Program-made: the position numbers and the translations under genes
Source: Helianthus annuus
Lineage: Eukaryota; Streptophyta; Magnoliopsida; Asterales; Asteraceae
Length of the DNA stretch: 64,000 nt
Direction of reading: 5' to 3'
NCBI RefSeq assembly: GCF_002127325.2
Contig: NC_035440.2
Span: 72,973,819-73,037,818, forward strand
Notes under the pieces: model-generated
The model's database searches: none
What the model was told of the DNA's origin: nothing
What the model saw: the letters and a program-made list of their open reading frames with translations, nothing else
Part shown: one piece after another, positions 46,701 to 60,300 of the stretch
How positions within the stretch are numbered: position 1 is the first letter of the stretch
Layout: each line of letters opens with the position of its first letter

Positions 46701-47141
46701 ACGTTCACAAGATCATTATGAATTTTCCCAAGTTATAAAAGAGTTTGTGCCTTGTGCATTCAAATCAATTTTAATAAACATTTTTAAATGTGTCAGTTGA
46801 ATGTATTTACCAGTGTAAACTGACGTATTTTCCCCAAAAAGATTAAGTGCAGGTACCTAAACGTAATTGGCTGGTATTAGCTCCCTAGCGTCGGGATAAG
46901 TCTCGCAAGCTTGATTGCAGTATCTAATGGAACAATACTTTATCTTTATTTACGATCCACTGTGGATATTCAACTTCTGTAATACATTGATATTATCATC
47001 AGAGGTTGAAGTTTATATATTTATCTTATGCTTCCGCTGTGCATTATATAATTGTGTGGTTTGACTATATTGTTGCCAACATCGTCACGGTAATCCCCCA
47101 CCGGGCCCACCGGTGAGACACGTGGAAATCGGGGTGTGACA
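43750..47141 (+). repeat. Gyp-5 3' LTR (3392 bp)
   Basis: Same length as the 5' LTR and nearly identical to it. The target duplication CTAGG follows at 47142-47146. Confidence 0.95.
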
Positions 47142-47146
47142 CTAGG

Positions 47147-49980
47147 GCTGGGCTCGCTACACCCAGATAGATCTACCGCTCCTGTCCCTCGGTCCTACCA
47201 TGAGGATTAATGGCCTCAAGTTTCCGCCTACCCATTCACATGATCTAAAAAGTAACCCTCCTTACGCTAACCATACCATGTATAAAGTAATCATAAACAT
47301 TGTAACATGTATTTCACCCCCGCAGTTTAGAAAACTGAAAACAGTTAAGAGAAAAGGGGGACATGAACTCACAGTCAGTGCGTCGCTATACCAAGTACTC
47401 CGAATGTCAGGCAGCTGTGCAACGACCTGCATGTGCTAATTCTATTAGACGGATGGCCGTGCCTTAGCTTTATAGTTTAAGTTTTTGGGAAATAGTTACG
47501 CAACTATTTCGTGTTTATATTTTGCATGTACTTGGTAGTTAATCTCCTTCCCAAGGATGGGGGATTTAATACATGTGTATTTGTATTATATCATTAAGTC
47601 CCGCTTAATATATTTTTACTTCTACTTCCAAAATATAAATATTTTTCTCAAAAATATTATATTTTCACTTCACATAATACTTCCAAAATAATGCGTTAAC
47701 AAAATACGCGTTCATGAATATTTCCGTATAATGCGTAAGTTACGTTTTAACGATTAAGTGGTAATAATAATTACCGGTGTAACTTATATGTTTGTCGTGT
47801 AAGCGTTTGTATTATTTTGGAGTTGTTATCGTTCGAAATATTATTTTTACTCTAAAAATAATATTTATGTATTTTCACAAAATAATCATAAACAGTGTGG
47901 TGAAAAATATATTTACTAAGTATATATTTATCACGTTTAGTTTTGTGAAAATCCCACCTCCGAATGTTTGTAAATAAAGTCGTGGCGAAATATATTTTGA
48001 AAACATATCAAAAATAATTCTAACACTTGTAAATAATTCTAAGTGTTATATTTTAGAAAAATTTCGCCAGAGTTTCCTCTGTAACTGGAGGTGGCCACGC
48101 TTTCAAGCGTATCATTTTCTTTTACAAAATCATTTCAACACTTCTTGATTCAATCAAACAATTTCCGACACATCAAACTAGTCGACAAGTATGTAAATCG
48201 CATAATCGCATGAACTTGTAGTTTTTCCGAAAACTATAGTGTAGATCCGTTATATTTGGTGGATCTTTTTATAAAATAGTTTAATCCCGTAAAAACCTCG
48301 TTTTTAGAATAAATCATCCTTTACAACTTCCCGTCATCTTTCTCAAAGATTGTTATTTTGTCGAAACTTTTCATTTCACAAGTGTTTATACACTTGAGGG
48401 TTGTAAAATCATATTTGTTAGTGTGTCATCCGACTTTTATAAAACATGATTTTCTCGACACTTGGTTCTATGAAAATACCACTTGTACATACGTAGATCC
48501 GCTAGTTTTAAATACTATTTTACAAGTAAAAATACTTTTACACATGTTCATGTTTCTCGTGTGGTAGAGTTTCACCTTTTAACCCTTGTACCGTCCGAAA
48601 CAAGCTTATGTCAAGATCCATAATCTTAACAAAGTCGGGTTAAACGATGATCCGAGCTACCACAACGTAGATCGGGCCTAAATAATCACCACTCTCAAAT
48701 ACTACAACTTTTACACAAGTATTAAGCTTTTAACCATCAATCTTCATGTTTTAGTAGACTTTAAAGATTCAAAATGCAAGTTTCCGAGTTTTAACCGTTA
48801 CAAATCTTATTAACTGATCCGAGTATGAGTTTTAAGTGTTATACCTCTAGCTCGAGGCTAGGGAAGAATCTAGGCGAAAATGTGGTGGATAAAAGCAAGA
48901 TAACGAGGTCCTTCCACTTCCGTTAGCTCCAAGACTCCTTATGCGTGACCCGAAAGGCTTGTGTATGCTTGGAATGGATGGATCAAAACTCGAAAATGGG
49001 TGTGTAGGGGGTGGGGTGTTCGGCCGAGAGCTATGTAGAGGGAGAGAGAGTTGTGTTTTGGTGAAATGTGAAGTGTATAATCTAATGTGTTTAGGCTAGG
49101 TATTTATAGACAAATCAAGTTCCTTAATCCATTGGTTAATGTGCCTACTAGATTTTAAGCACAAGCCATTAAAATAATCAAAATGGTACTACACTTGGTC
49201 ACAATGTGACCGATCGGCCCAGGGGGGGGTCTTAGTTCGATTTCAAGCATATGGTTAGTGCTTAGTTACTTTAAACCAAGTTAGTTTTAGGGTTAACTCG
49301 GTTAGTCACATGTTGTGCTTTAACGCGGGTGTTAGGGTATTCAGGGACCCTAACTGGCTCAGCAAAAGACCAATAATATTATTGTCAATATTTTCATGTT
49401 CCGGGTATAGTCCGGTTGTTCGTTTGGATAGAAATCCGTTAAAGAGCTTAAGTAAGCTTTTAAGCGTCGTAAATAATATTTTTAGTGACACCACTTATTC
49501 TATAAAGTGTCAGGAATATTTTCCTCATGTTTTGGCACTTTATTAGTTAGCCAGAAGCTAGTATGTAAATAAAAGTGTTGTGTTTCGTGCTTAGAGTACG
49601 TTTTAGGCACATCCTGTCATTATATCTTATTCCTAGAGATGCAGTTCTACAACCCTTGTATCTCTACACTCACTATGGGTGTAGTAAAATATTTCTGGCT
49701 CATACAGGCCCTTAGAGGCAGTGTCTGCCTGATGCTGGCTTTATCAGCATGTTCAATAGGTTATCCGTTCTAATGCTACTGTGCTTTAGTGCATCATGTT
49801 TGTCACTAAGGTTCAACTTGTAAATAATGTAGTGACGGAAATCAAAGTATGATGCAGGAATGTACAAGTACTAGAAATCAAGTAGCAGTTCGTCAGCAAT
49901 TTCTGTTAAGCACAGTAATTAAGCAGCAATTAATTATTAATTAAATCGTACGGATACCTGGTTTAGTGAGGGTTGTCACA
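47147..49980 (-). repeat. Gyp-3 3' LTR, piece 1 (2834 bp)
   Basis: Continues after Gyp-5 to the LTR start on the minus strand (TGTGACAACCC at 49980), matching about 57858-60698. A TATA box (TCTATAAATA, minus) lies at 49101-49109. It differs from the partner by scattered substitutions and a few short indels, for example near 48815 and 49705. Confidence 0.93.
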
Positions 49981-50000
49981 TTCTCCCCCCGTTAGAAAAA
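49981..50000 (-). other. Gyp-3 polypurine tract
   Basis: The minus strand reads TAACGGGGGGAGAA directly before the LTR start at 49980, with a TTTCGGGACGAAA hairpin just upstream. Confidence 0.75.
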
Positions 50001-50015
50001 TTTCGTCCCGAAATT

Positions 50016-53000
50016 TTAAGCTCTGCTTGTAGAAGCAGGGTTCTCAGGAAATAGGTGGGGGTATTTCTCTTTCATTCGGTCCTCACGCTCCCAGGTGAAT
50101 TCAGGACCATGTCTAGCATTCCAACGAACTTTGACGAGCTTGACACTGCTCCAGCGGGTCTTGTTAACTTTCCAATCTGTGACCTCGACAGGTTCTTCAA
50201 CGAAGTGGAGCGTGTCGTCAACATGAATTTCGTCGGTAGGAATGGCAACTGTATCTTGCGTTGGACTTCTCTTCAGATTGGATACATGAAATGTATCGTG
50301 AACACCATTCAGTTTGGCAGGTAGGTCCAACTTGTATGCTACTAACCTGATTCTCTCCAAGATCTTGAACGGTCCAATATACCTCGGATTCAACTTTCCA
50401 TGCTTCCCAAAGCGTGCCACACCCTTCCAGGGTGATACCTTCAACAAAACCATCTCACCAACCTCGAACTCTAGAGGTTTCCTGCTTCGATCCGCGTAGG
50501 CTTTCTGCCGGTCATGAGCCGCACTGATGCGGTCCCGTATCTGTGCGATCTTATCTGTGGTTTCCTGTACCACTTCAGGACCAACCAACTGTCTATCACC
50601 TGCGTCAGCCCAACAAAGCGGTGATCTGCACTTGCGCCCATACAAAGCTTCGAATGGCGCGGCACCAATACTGGTGTGGTAGCTGTTGTTGTATGAAAAC
50701 TCAACCAGAGGCAAATGCTTATCCCAGCTACCGCCCAAATCCATCACACATGCTCTCAGCATATCTTCTAGTGTCTGTATCGTCCGCTCGCTTTGGCCGT
50801 CGGTCTGCGGGTGAAAAGCAGTGCTCAGATTCAACTTTGAGCCAAAAGCTTCCTGGAAGGATTGCCATATCCTCGATACGAACCTTCCGTCTCTATCAGA
50901 GATAATCGAGAGAGGTACTCCATGGCGTGTAACAATCTCTTTCATGTAAATTTCGGCCAGTTTGCTCGTATTATCCTTCTCTCGGATAGGTAGGAAGTGT
51001 GCTGACTTCGTTAAGCGATCCATTATTACCCAAATAGTGTCATGCCCTCTTGGCGTTCTTGGCAACTTCGTAATAAAATCCATAGAGATTTGTTCCCACT
51101 TCCACTTGGGAATCTCTGGTTGCTGCAGAAGTCCCGAAGGCTTCTGGTATTCCGCCTTAACTTTGGCTGGCGCAAGTTAAACATTTGCTCACATAAACAG
51201 CCACATCGCCTTTCATCCTAGGCCACCAATAATAATCTTTAAGATCCTGGTACATCTTATCCGCTCCAGGGTGGATAGAGTACCGCGACTTGTGAGCTTC
51301 ATCGAAAATAACCTTCCTTAAACCACCAAACAGAGGAACCCAAATCCTTTTCTCAAAACACAACGTTTCTTCCCTGTTTGGTACCAATAACTTCTCCATC
51401 CCACGGAGATACTCTTCCTCAAGGTTTCTTTCTTTGAGAGCTTCCTTCTGCGCGGCACGAATGCGCAGAGGAAAGTCGGTTCGAATAACCATTTCCAAAG
51501 CCCTAACCCTTATGGGCTTGATCCTCTCTTTTCGACTTAGGGCATCGGCGACCACATTCGCCTTCCCTGGATGATACTTAATCTCGCAGTCGTAATCATT
51601 CAACAGTTCTACCCATCGTCTTTGCCTCATGTTCAACTCCTTCTGGTTGAATATATGTTGGAGGCTCTTGTGATCTGTGAATATTGTGCACTTCGTACCA
51701 TAAAGGTAGTGTCTCCAGATCTTTAAAGCAAAAACTACTGCGCCTAGCTCCAAATCGTGTGTGGTATAGTTCTTTTCGTGTACCTTCAGTTGGCGTGACG
51801 CGTAGGCAATAACCTTTTGACGTTGCATCAACACACAACCCAATCCTTGACGCGATGCGTCGCAGTATACCACAAAATCATCTGTACCTTCCGGTAGAGC
51901 TAAGATTGGCGCGTTGCAAAGCTTATCCTTCAATATCTGAAATGCTTCCTCCTGTTTGATTCCCCAATCAAACTTCTTGTCCTTCTACGTGAGGAGCGTC
52001 AATGGTTGAGCGATCTTTGAAAAGTTCTCAATGAACCTTCGATAATAGCCAGCCAAACCCAGGAATTGCCGAATCTCGGTTGGCGTTTTTGGCGTTTCCC
52101 AATCCTTGATCGCCTCGATCTTGGTTGGATCCACGTGGATTCCATCTCCGTTTACCACGTGCCCAAGGAATTGCACCTCTCGTAGCCAAAACTCACACTT
52201 AGAGAATTTGGCGTATAGCTGTTCCTTCTTTAGTAGCTCCAGAATGGCTCTTAAATGCTGCTCGTGCTCAGCCTTCGTCTTTGAATAAATCAAAATATCA
52301 TCGATGAATACAATCACGAACTTGTCCAAGTACGGCTTACAAACTCGATTCATCAAATCCATGAATACTGCAGGTGCGTTTGTTAGACCAAACGGCATAA
52401 CAAGAAACTCGTAATGTCCATATCGGGTTATGAAGGCTGTCTTTGGGATACTCTCTTCCTGTATCCGTAGCTGATGGTATCCAGATCGAAGATCGATCTT
52501 TGAATAAAAGCTTGAACCTTGTAGTTGGTCAAACAGATCATCGATTCTTGGCAGGGGATTCCTATTCTTGATCGTCAGCTTGTTCAACTCTCTATAGTCA
52601 ATACACATACGGAAACTACCGTCCTTCTTCTTGACAAACAAAACTGGAGCTCCAAGGCGAGAAGCTCGGTCGGATAAATCCCTTGTCTAACAACTCTTGA
52701 AGTTGTGTTGACAGTTCCTGCATCTCGGACGGGGCAAGTCTGTAAGGTGCCTTAGCCACAGGCGCGGCGCCTGGAACTAAGTCTATGCGGAACTCCACTT
52801 GTCTTGGAGGCGGCAATCCAGGCAAGTCTTCTGGAAAGACTTCTGGATATTCCCTCACGACAGGGATGTCTTCGATCTTTGGCTCAGCAGCCTTCTTATC
52901 TACAATGTGTGCCAGAAAGGCAGCACATCCCTTCTGCAAACACTTTCTTGCCTTCAGGCAGCTAATAATCCTCAACGGCGTCTCACGCTTCTCTCCATGA

Positions 53001-54722
53001 ACAACAATGGTCTCACCATCATTGGTTGGGATACGAACGACCTTCTCATGACAAACTATCTCGGCCTTGTTACTCGATAACCAATCCATCCCTACTACCA
53101 CGTCGAAGCTTCCCAACTGGACTGGTAGTAGATCTAGAGCGAACTCGCGCTCTCCCAACTCGATTACGCAACCTCGAATCACCTCATTAGCTTCTACTAA
53201 CTTCCCATTCGCTAATTCGATCGAGTACGGAATATCTATCCTACTAGCGGCTAAACCAAGCATATTCTTAAATTCTAACGACACGAAGCTATAATCGGCG
53301 CCAGTATCAAATAAAACGGATGCATAGCGTTGGTTTACAAGGAACGTACCAGTGACAACATTGGGATCCTGGCGCTCTTCCCTTGCTTCTATGTTGAAAA
53401 CCCTTCCGCGGGCTTGGTTTAATTCCGGGCAATTCCTTTTGTAGTGCCCAATGTCGCCGCAGTTAAAGCATCCGGGTCTCTGCCCATTTCCACCAACGTT
53501 TCCGGCTTGATTGTTTCCCTGATTTCGATTCATGGCGCCCGCTTGGTTTGCATGATTGACCCGATTTCCATCACCTCCATGGTTTCCTTAGGGGCGGTTC
53601 CCATTACCACCACGATTATTCCTATTCCCAGATCCTCCTTGGCCTCCCCGGCCAGCACTAGCCCAGCAAAAATCCTTCGTATGACCAGTCTTCCCACATG
53701 ATTCACAAACTCTTAGCCTGCAACGACTAGAGTGATGTCGTTGGCATGAGTTGCACTTGGGTTGTGCACCCATATATCCCTTTCCTTTCTTGCTACCACC
53801 AGCTGTATCCTGAGCTGGCGCGTTCTGCTCTCCTTTCTTAACCACCACCCCGGTGCCCTGCTTGAAGTTCGAAAACTATTGTTTGTTACCACCTGACGAC
53901 TCCACATGAGTCTCTTTCTTCTTGGGCTCAGCTTCATCAAACTTGTTCAAACGAATTGCCTCCTCGGTGAGAGCCACACTCAAATCAATGGCTTCAGTGA
54001 TAGTTGCAGGTTTGGAGGAGGTCACCATGCTGATGATTTGAGGAGCTAATCCCCAAATGAAGCGTTCAATTCTCTTGAACTCAGGTGTGACCATGTAGGG
54101 TACCACATGCGACAAGTCGTGGAATCTTTGGACGTACTCAGCTATCTTTGAACCTTCCATTTTTAGATGCCAGAACTCGGTCTCCAATCTCTGAATTTCA
54201 GCGCGGGAACAGTACTTCTTGCGCATGAGTTCCTTCAATTCGGTCCATGTCAGTGCGTAAGCAGCAGCTTCGCCAAGTGTTTGGACTTGTAGATTCCACC
54301 AGGATAGGGCTCCATCCAAAAATAGCCCTGAGATATAAGTGACTTGTTGATCCAGCGCGCATTTGCTCATGCGAAGAACGGATTCTGTTTTCTCAGCCCG
54401 GCGGACAAAAGCGACAGCACCTCCTGTGCCATCAAAGTTCACGGGCTTGCAATCCAAGAACTGTTTGTAAGTGCACCCTGCACGTACATTATAACATATG
54501 ATTGGCATTAGCACTCTTGCTAAGGGAATCCATTTAGGTCATGGTATGTCTTCATGACTTAGGGTTACCATGAGGTGGATTGTTGTTGTTGCCAGTGTTG
54601 CCAGAGTTGCTTCCACTCATTCCTCCTTGAGAGGCAGCATATTGAGCAATAGCAGCAGCAATGACTTGCTGTAGTTCCTCCTGAGTCGTAGGCATTTGCT
54701 GTGGTTGACGTCTTGGCGGCAT
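50016..54722 (-). pseudogene. Gyp-3 gag-pol, broken
   Basis: Tekay-like polyprotein on the minus strand. Exon 1 is 54722-54569 (MPPRRQPQQ), then a 91-bp intron, then the main exon. Landmarks: capsid (FLDGALSWWNLQVQ), knuckle CFNCGDIGHYKRNC near 53470, protease DTGA near 53310, RT FIDD near 52300, RNase H YCDAS near 51860, IN MDFI, SDRD and SERT (51080-50790), chromodomain-like tail ([14 protein letters not shown]). Lesions: in-frame TAG 53876-53878, TAA 53588-53590 and TAG 51985-51987; a small deletion with frameshift near 52660 in RT; a frameshift near 51165 in the IN zinc region. It cannot make a full Pol now. AP uses DTGA rather than the DSGA of Gyp-4 and Gyp-5. Confidence 0.9.
54478..54568 (-). 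other. Predicted gag intron of Gyp-3 (91 bp, GT-AG)
   Basis: Exon 1 ends CCTCATG; the intron runs from GTAACC to GTGCAG; exon 2 begins GGTGCACTTAC. Phase 1 within Gly, giving GCTYKQF. Unspliced reading hits TGA after five intron codons. Gyp-1, the closest relative in gag, has the same protein junction without any intron. Confidence 0.75.
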
Positions 54723-55170
54723 CTTCTAAACATGTGTTTACGTCGGTCAGGCCATAGTAACGCGTACGTATATAGTAATAGTAATAGCACATAACATCTC
54801 ATGTTATCAATACTTCACAAATACTAATCACACAACATCCCATGTCACAAATATTATACACACAACATCCCATGTCATAATAATGTAAATAAGCAATCAA
54901 GCGAATCAAATATGATGAGAATACTGCGATTCCCATATATATCGAGACCACAACGTAAGTGTATCAGTACATCACTGTGTCATACAATCATCAATCAACT
55001 AGGGGCTACATCACCCCTGTCCAAAAGCTATATAAAATCAGTGTCAAATACATCAAATACATCAAGTATGTGTCAAAAGTCAGTATCATCATGTAGTCTC
55101 CAAAATTCTATGCAACTAAAAGCAATCGCGGTCCTCTCACCAACGTCTACACAAGCAGTACTGATGAGCT
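54723..55170 (-). other. Gyp-3 leader between the leader ORF and gag
   Basis: About 450 bp of non-coding leader with no recognised repeats apart from a few ACACAACATCCCATGTCA words near 54830-54880. Confidence 0.6.
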
Positions 55171-56745
55171 CTATACAGATGGCGGTGGAGGAGGGGGAAA
55201 GTAAGTGTAAAGCAAGCGACGTAGCTGAAGCCAGTCCTCCTCCATAGCCTGCTGAGTGCGAATGACGGAAGCAATCTGCTGCTCCAGTGTAAAGAGACGA
55301 GCAGCATAATCTGGGGGTAATGATCGATATGGCTGAAGAGGAGAGTGTATCTGACCATGGCATGAACATGGTGGCAACTGAGCTCTCTCGAGCTCCTGAA
55401 GACGCTGCGTGTGTGACTCGTGCTGATGAACGAAGGACATCAAAACATCCTCTATAGTGTGTCCCACATTAAACGGATGGTAAGGATCAGTGGGTGGCAT
55501 GACTGGTGGTGTCGACCAAAGCAAAGGCTCACTGGTGGGGTCAAATGGTGCCACATGAGACGGTGAAGTAGAGTGTGGAACAGATGACATCTGGGGCATG
55601 AAGGGAATAGACATCGGTACGTGCCCAAAAGGATGGGCTGAAGAGCCCTCTCCAGGCCTCGCTGAAGGTACAAACTGAGGAACCTGAAAAGTGAAATCAA
55701 CAGGTCGTGTAACAGGGATCTGAGGGGGCAAAGGTGGAACGTCCTCATCAGCAGGTATCTAACCGTGCTGTGCCTGCTCATCCGGTGGATCCATGTGGTC
55801 TGCAAATAATGCGTGCTCAGGCTCAAGTGGAATGGGATCAAATGGGGGAGCAACAATAGGATCAACTGGTGCAATGTGCTCAACAGGGATATCAACAATA
55901 GGTGGGGGAACAACAGGATCGACAGCAACAACGACATGATCGCCCTCCAAATGATCATCAACGGGCGGGTTAGCTAGAACAGGCTCAACTGGGATGCCAG
56001 CATGTACGGGGTCATGCTCGGGCATAGGATCTAGAGCAGCTTCCTGCTCAGGAGCCAAGGCAGGCTCAGGGTCATCAAAAGCCATCTCGAAATCAAAATC
56101 GGGATCAATAGGATCAACTGGATCAGCGGGATCCTCCATGGGCTGGTCCATCGGGATAAACTCAATATCATGATCCGGGTCGAATCCCAGAGGAAAAATG
56201 GGATCAGAATCCTCTATGTCGTCATGCTCAAATGCAAAGCTCGGAATAGGTGCAGCAGAGGATGCCTGGTCAGGATCCGAATCGTGTGCAAAGTGCTGTG
56301 CGCTCACCTCGTGAGAAGGTGCGGAAGCCACAGACTCAAAGGAGTCTGGGACCGGTGAATGTGCGGGTGAGTCCTCGGCAGGGGCATCAGCGATCATCAG
56401 AAGATCGCCAGCAGGAAGTAGGGCTGCGTCCGGGATCTCATCCTCTATAGGCTCATCCTCAAACAGATCGATATCGCCGTCAGCCTCGGCGTCAAGTAGT
56501 AAGTCATATGCGGGATAAACAGCTAAAGGTATAGGAGCCGGAATCACAACTAGAGGTAAGTACTCAGTAGGGGGGCCATCCGCAGGCTCATCAGCACCCT
56601 CGGGTAGTGCGAAGGGTTGGAAATCGTCGTCGTCCGTGCTGGTGGAATCAGATGTATGCACCTCATGCTCCGAAGATGGGAGGCCATCAGATACGATAGG
56701 TAGGGGTCCGGTGGTGTCCGAGTCACCTGTGCCTGGTGAGTCCAT
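55171..56745 (-). pseudogene. Leader ORF of Gyp-3, acidic Pro/Asp-rich protein, one TAG (524 aa)
   Basis: A minus-strand ORF in the same position as the Gyp-5 leader ORF, between primer site and gag. The first ATG of the frame is at 56745 (MDSPGTGDSD). About 330 residues are very rich in Asp, Glu, Pro and Ala (DPADPVDPIDPDFDFEM as an example), then a TAG lies at 55759-55761 in the same frame. The C-part is Pro/His/Ser-rich and ends with a predicted coiled coil (RLFTLEQQIASVIRTQQAM) and a Pro-run. No known domain is recognised. Conserved placement and the long frame suggest a former coding role, but low-complexity composition can also keep a frame open. Confidence 0.6.
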
Positions 56746-56835
56746 GTGTCTGTAACACAAACACAAATATGCACAAATAATCAGCCATACAATCAGGTAA
56801 TCACATAAGTCACCAAGTAAAAATCACATAATTCT

Positions 56836-57147
56836 CCTAGTCCCACTAGCCTCCCAGCCTCCCAGACTGCTTTTCCTAGTCCCACTAGCCAATTTTCCCA
56901 GCCTCCCAGACTGCTCTTCCTAGTCCCACTAGCCTCCCAGTCTCTCAGACTGACTCCCTAGTCCCACTAGTCAATTCTCCCAGCCTCCCAGACTGACTCC
57001 CTAGTCCCACTAGTCAATTCTCCCAGCCTCCAAGACTGACTCCCTAGTCCCACGAGACAACTACCTCGATCCATTAGATCGAGCCTCGGCCTCCTAGACC
57101 GAGCCTCAGTCTCCCAGACCGAGCCTCAGCCTCCCAGACTGAGCCTA
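56836..57147. repeat. Tandem Pro-like leader repeat (CCTAGTCCCACTAG / CCTCCCAGACTG)
   Basis: About six degenerate units of 43-50 bp combine CCTAGTCCCACTAG and CAGCCTCCCAGACTG, followed by shorter GAGCCTCAGCCTCCCAGACC units, in the Gyp-3 leader next to the primer site. Non-coding. Confidence 0.85.
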
Positions 57148-57293
57148 AAAATAATAAATAAAATGCGCTCAACATTTGTTTATAAAAACGTTTTGGATCT
57201 GGACTTAAGTGGTATGCAGTAAAAATGTTTTCGTGAGAGCCCTAGTGATCATAGTCTAGACTCGAGAAGGAATCCTAGTTCGCTATGATCAGA

Positions 57294-57305
57294 GCTCTGA
57301 TACCA
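57294..57305 (-). other. Gyp-3 primer binding site (initiator tRNA-Met)
   Basis: The minus strand reads TGGTATCAGAGC, three bases inside the 5' LTR end at 57309. Confidence 0.88.
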
Positions 57306-57308
57306 AGT

Positions 57309-60300
57309 TGTCACACCCTGGCTTTGCGGAAGCGTGGTTAATTTGGTGTGACTTCTTAATACCATAGCTTAATCATAACCATGCTATATGAATTTAAAAT
57401 ATGCAAGATCATCCATTAAAATAAAAATACCATAACATTGTCTTAACGGGTTAACACCCTATCAACCATAAACTTGACCAAACATTACAAACACCAAACA
57501 TAACATAAACATGGTTTAAGGACTGTGACTTGTCCAGGAAAGAGTCACATTCCCCAAACCCTGGATGACCTCGGTGACTAATGCAGCGGAAAACATGCCA
57601 TACCGTGCCAGATCTTTAATTCCCTGAAATACATGTAAGTTGAAAAATCAACAATAATGTTGAGCGAGTTCATGTGTAAGTGAGTAAATAAACCTTTGTA
57701 GTTATCAAAATCCTGGTATGTAGCAAATAAGGAAAAAAGAGATCACCAATGGTTTGCAAGGCCATTGATATGTGTGAAATGCAAGTAGGAAGACTCAAAC
57801 CTAGCGGATTTATGCGTCGGGCACTAAGTCACCCCGAGGTCCGTTATGCTGGACCTGGGGCTGGGCTCGCTACACCCAGATAGATCTACCGCTCCTGTCC
57901 CTCGGTCCTACCATGAGGATTAATGGCCTCAAGTTTCCGCCTACCCATTCACATGATCTAAAAAGTAACCCTCCTTACGCTAACCATACCATGTATAAAG
58001 TAATCATAAACATTGTAACATGTATTTCACCCCCGCAGTTTAGAAAACTGAAAACAGTTAAGAGAAAAGGGGGACATGAACTCACAGTCAGTGCGTCGCT
58101 AGACCAAGTACTCCGAATGTCAGGCAGCTGTGCAACGACCTACATGTGCTAATTCTATTAGACGGATGGCCGTGCCTTAGCTTTATAGTTTAAGTTTTTG
58201 GGAAATAGTTGGGCAACTATTTCGTGTTTATATTTTGCATGTACTTGGTAGTTAATCTCCTTCCCAAGGATGGGGGATTTAATACATGTGTATTTGTATT
58301 ATATCATTAAGTCCCACTTAATATATTTTTACTTCTACTTCCAAAATATAAATATTTTTCTCAAAAATATTATATTTTCACTTCACATAATACTTCCAAA
58401 ATAATGCGTTGACAAAATACGCGTTCATGAATATTTCCGTATAATGCGTAAGTTACGTTTTAACGATTAAGTGGTAATAATAATTACCGGTGTAACTTAT
58501 ATGTTTGTCGTGTAAGCGTTTGTATTATTTTGGAGCTGTTATCGTTCGAAATATTATTTTTACTCTAAAAATAATATTTATGTATTTTCACAAAATAATC
58601 ATAAACAGTGTGGTGAAAAATATATTTACTAAGTATATATTTATCACGTTTAGTTTTGTGAAAATCCCACCTCCGAATGTTTGTAAATAAAGTCGTGGCG
58701 AAATATATTTTGAAAACATATCAAAAATAATTCTAACACTTGTAAATAATTCTAAGTGTTATATTTTAGAAAAATTTCGCCAGAGTTTCCTCTGTAACTG
58801 GAGGTGGCCACGCTTTCAAGCGTATCATTTTCTTTTACAAAATCATTTCAACACTTCTTGATTCAATCAAACAATTTCCGACACATCAAACTAGTCGACA
58901 AGTATGTAAATCGCATAATCGCATGAACTTGTAGTTTTTCCGAAAACTATAGTGTAGATCCGTTATATTTGGTGGATCTTTTTATAAAATAGTTTAATCC
59001 TGTAAAAACCTCGTTTTTAGAATAAATCATCCTTTACAACTTCCCGTCATCTTTCTCAAAGATTGTTATTTTGTCGAAACTTTTCATTTCACAAGTGTTT
59101 ATACACTTGAGGTTTGTAAAATCATATTTGTTAGTGTGTCATCCGACTTTTATAAAACATGATTTTCTCGACACTTGGTTCTACGAAAATACCACTTGTA
59201 CATACGTAGATCCGCTAGTTTTAAATACTATTTTACAAGTAAAAATACTTTTACACATGTTCATGTTTCTCGTGTGGTAGAGTTTCACCTTTTAACCCTT
59301 GTACCGTCCGAAACAAGCTTATGTCAAGATCCATGATCTTAACAAAGTCGGGTTAAACGATGATCCGAGCTACCACAACGTAGATCGGGCCTAAATAATC
59401 ACCACTCTCAAATACTACAACTTTTACACAAGTATTAAGCTTTTAACCATCAATCTTCATGTTTTAGTATACTTTAAAGATTCAAAATGCAAGTTTCCGA
59501 GTTTTAACCGTTACAAATCTTATTAACCACTTTAGAATGATCTGAGTATGAGTTTTAAGTGTTATACCTCTAGCTCGAGGCTAGGGAAGAATCTAGGCGA
59601 AAATGTGGTGGATAAAAGCAAGATAACGAGGTCCTTCCACTTCCGTTAGCTCCAAGACTCCTTATGCGTGACCCGAAAGGCTTGTGTATGCTTGGAATGG
59701 ATGGATCAAAACTCGAAAATGGGTGTGTAGGGGGTGGGGTGTTCGGCCGAGAGCTATGTAGAGGGAGAGAGAGTTGTGTTTTGGTGAAATGTGAAGTTTA
59801 TAATCTAATGTGTTTAGGCTAGGTATTTATAGACAAATCAAGTTCCTTAATCCATTGGTTAATGTGTCTACTAGATTTTAAGCACAAGCCATTAAAATAA
59901 TCAAAATGGTACTACACTTGGTCACAATGTGACCGATCGGCCCAAGGGGGGGGGGGTCTTAGTTCGATTTCAAGCATATGGTTAGTGCTTAGTTACTTTA
60001 AACCAAGTTAGTTTTAGGGTTAACTCGGTTAGTCACATGTTGTGCTTTAACGCGGGTGTTAGGGTATTCAGGGACCCTAACTGGCTCAGCAAAAGACCAA
60101 TAATATTATTGTCAATATTTTCATGTTCCGGGTATAGTCCGGTTGTTCGTTTGGATAGAAATCCGTTAAAGAGCTTAAGTAAGCTTTTAAGCGTCGTAAA
60201 TAATATTTTTAGTGACACCACTTATTCTATAAAGTGTCAGGAATATTTTCCTCATGTTTTGGCACTTTATTAGTTAGCCAGAAGCTAGTATGTAAATAAA

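Larger units (their letters stand above)
33228..47141 (+). mobile_element. Gyp-5: young, nearly intact Ty3/gypsy element with a leader ORF
   Basis: A 13,914-bp plus-strand element with two 3392-bp LTRs (33228-36619, 43750-47141), a CTAGG duplication (33223-33227, 47142-47146), primer site 36623-36635, leader ORF 36793-38004, gag-pol 39167-43714 and polypurine tract at 43735-43749. I noted about seven LTR differences, mostly transitions (near 33705, 34955, 35215, 35457, 35566, 36058 and 36080 against their partners), or about 0.2%. The only coding lesion seen is one TAG in integrase. Confidence 0.95.

Noticed and set aside
43750..47141. An env-like gene after pol in Gyp-5 or Gyp-4
   Set aside because: In both, the polypurine tract and LTR start directly after gag-pol, leaving no room for a third gene.
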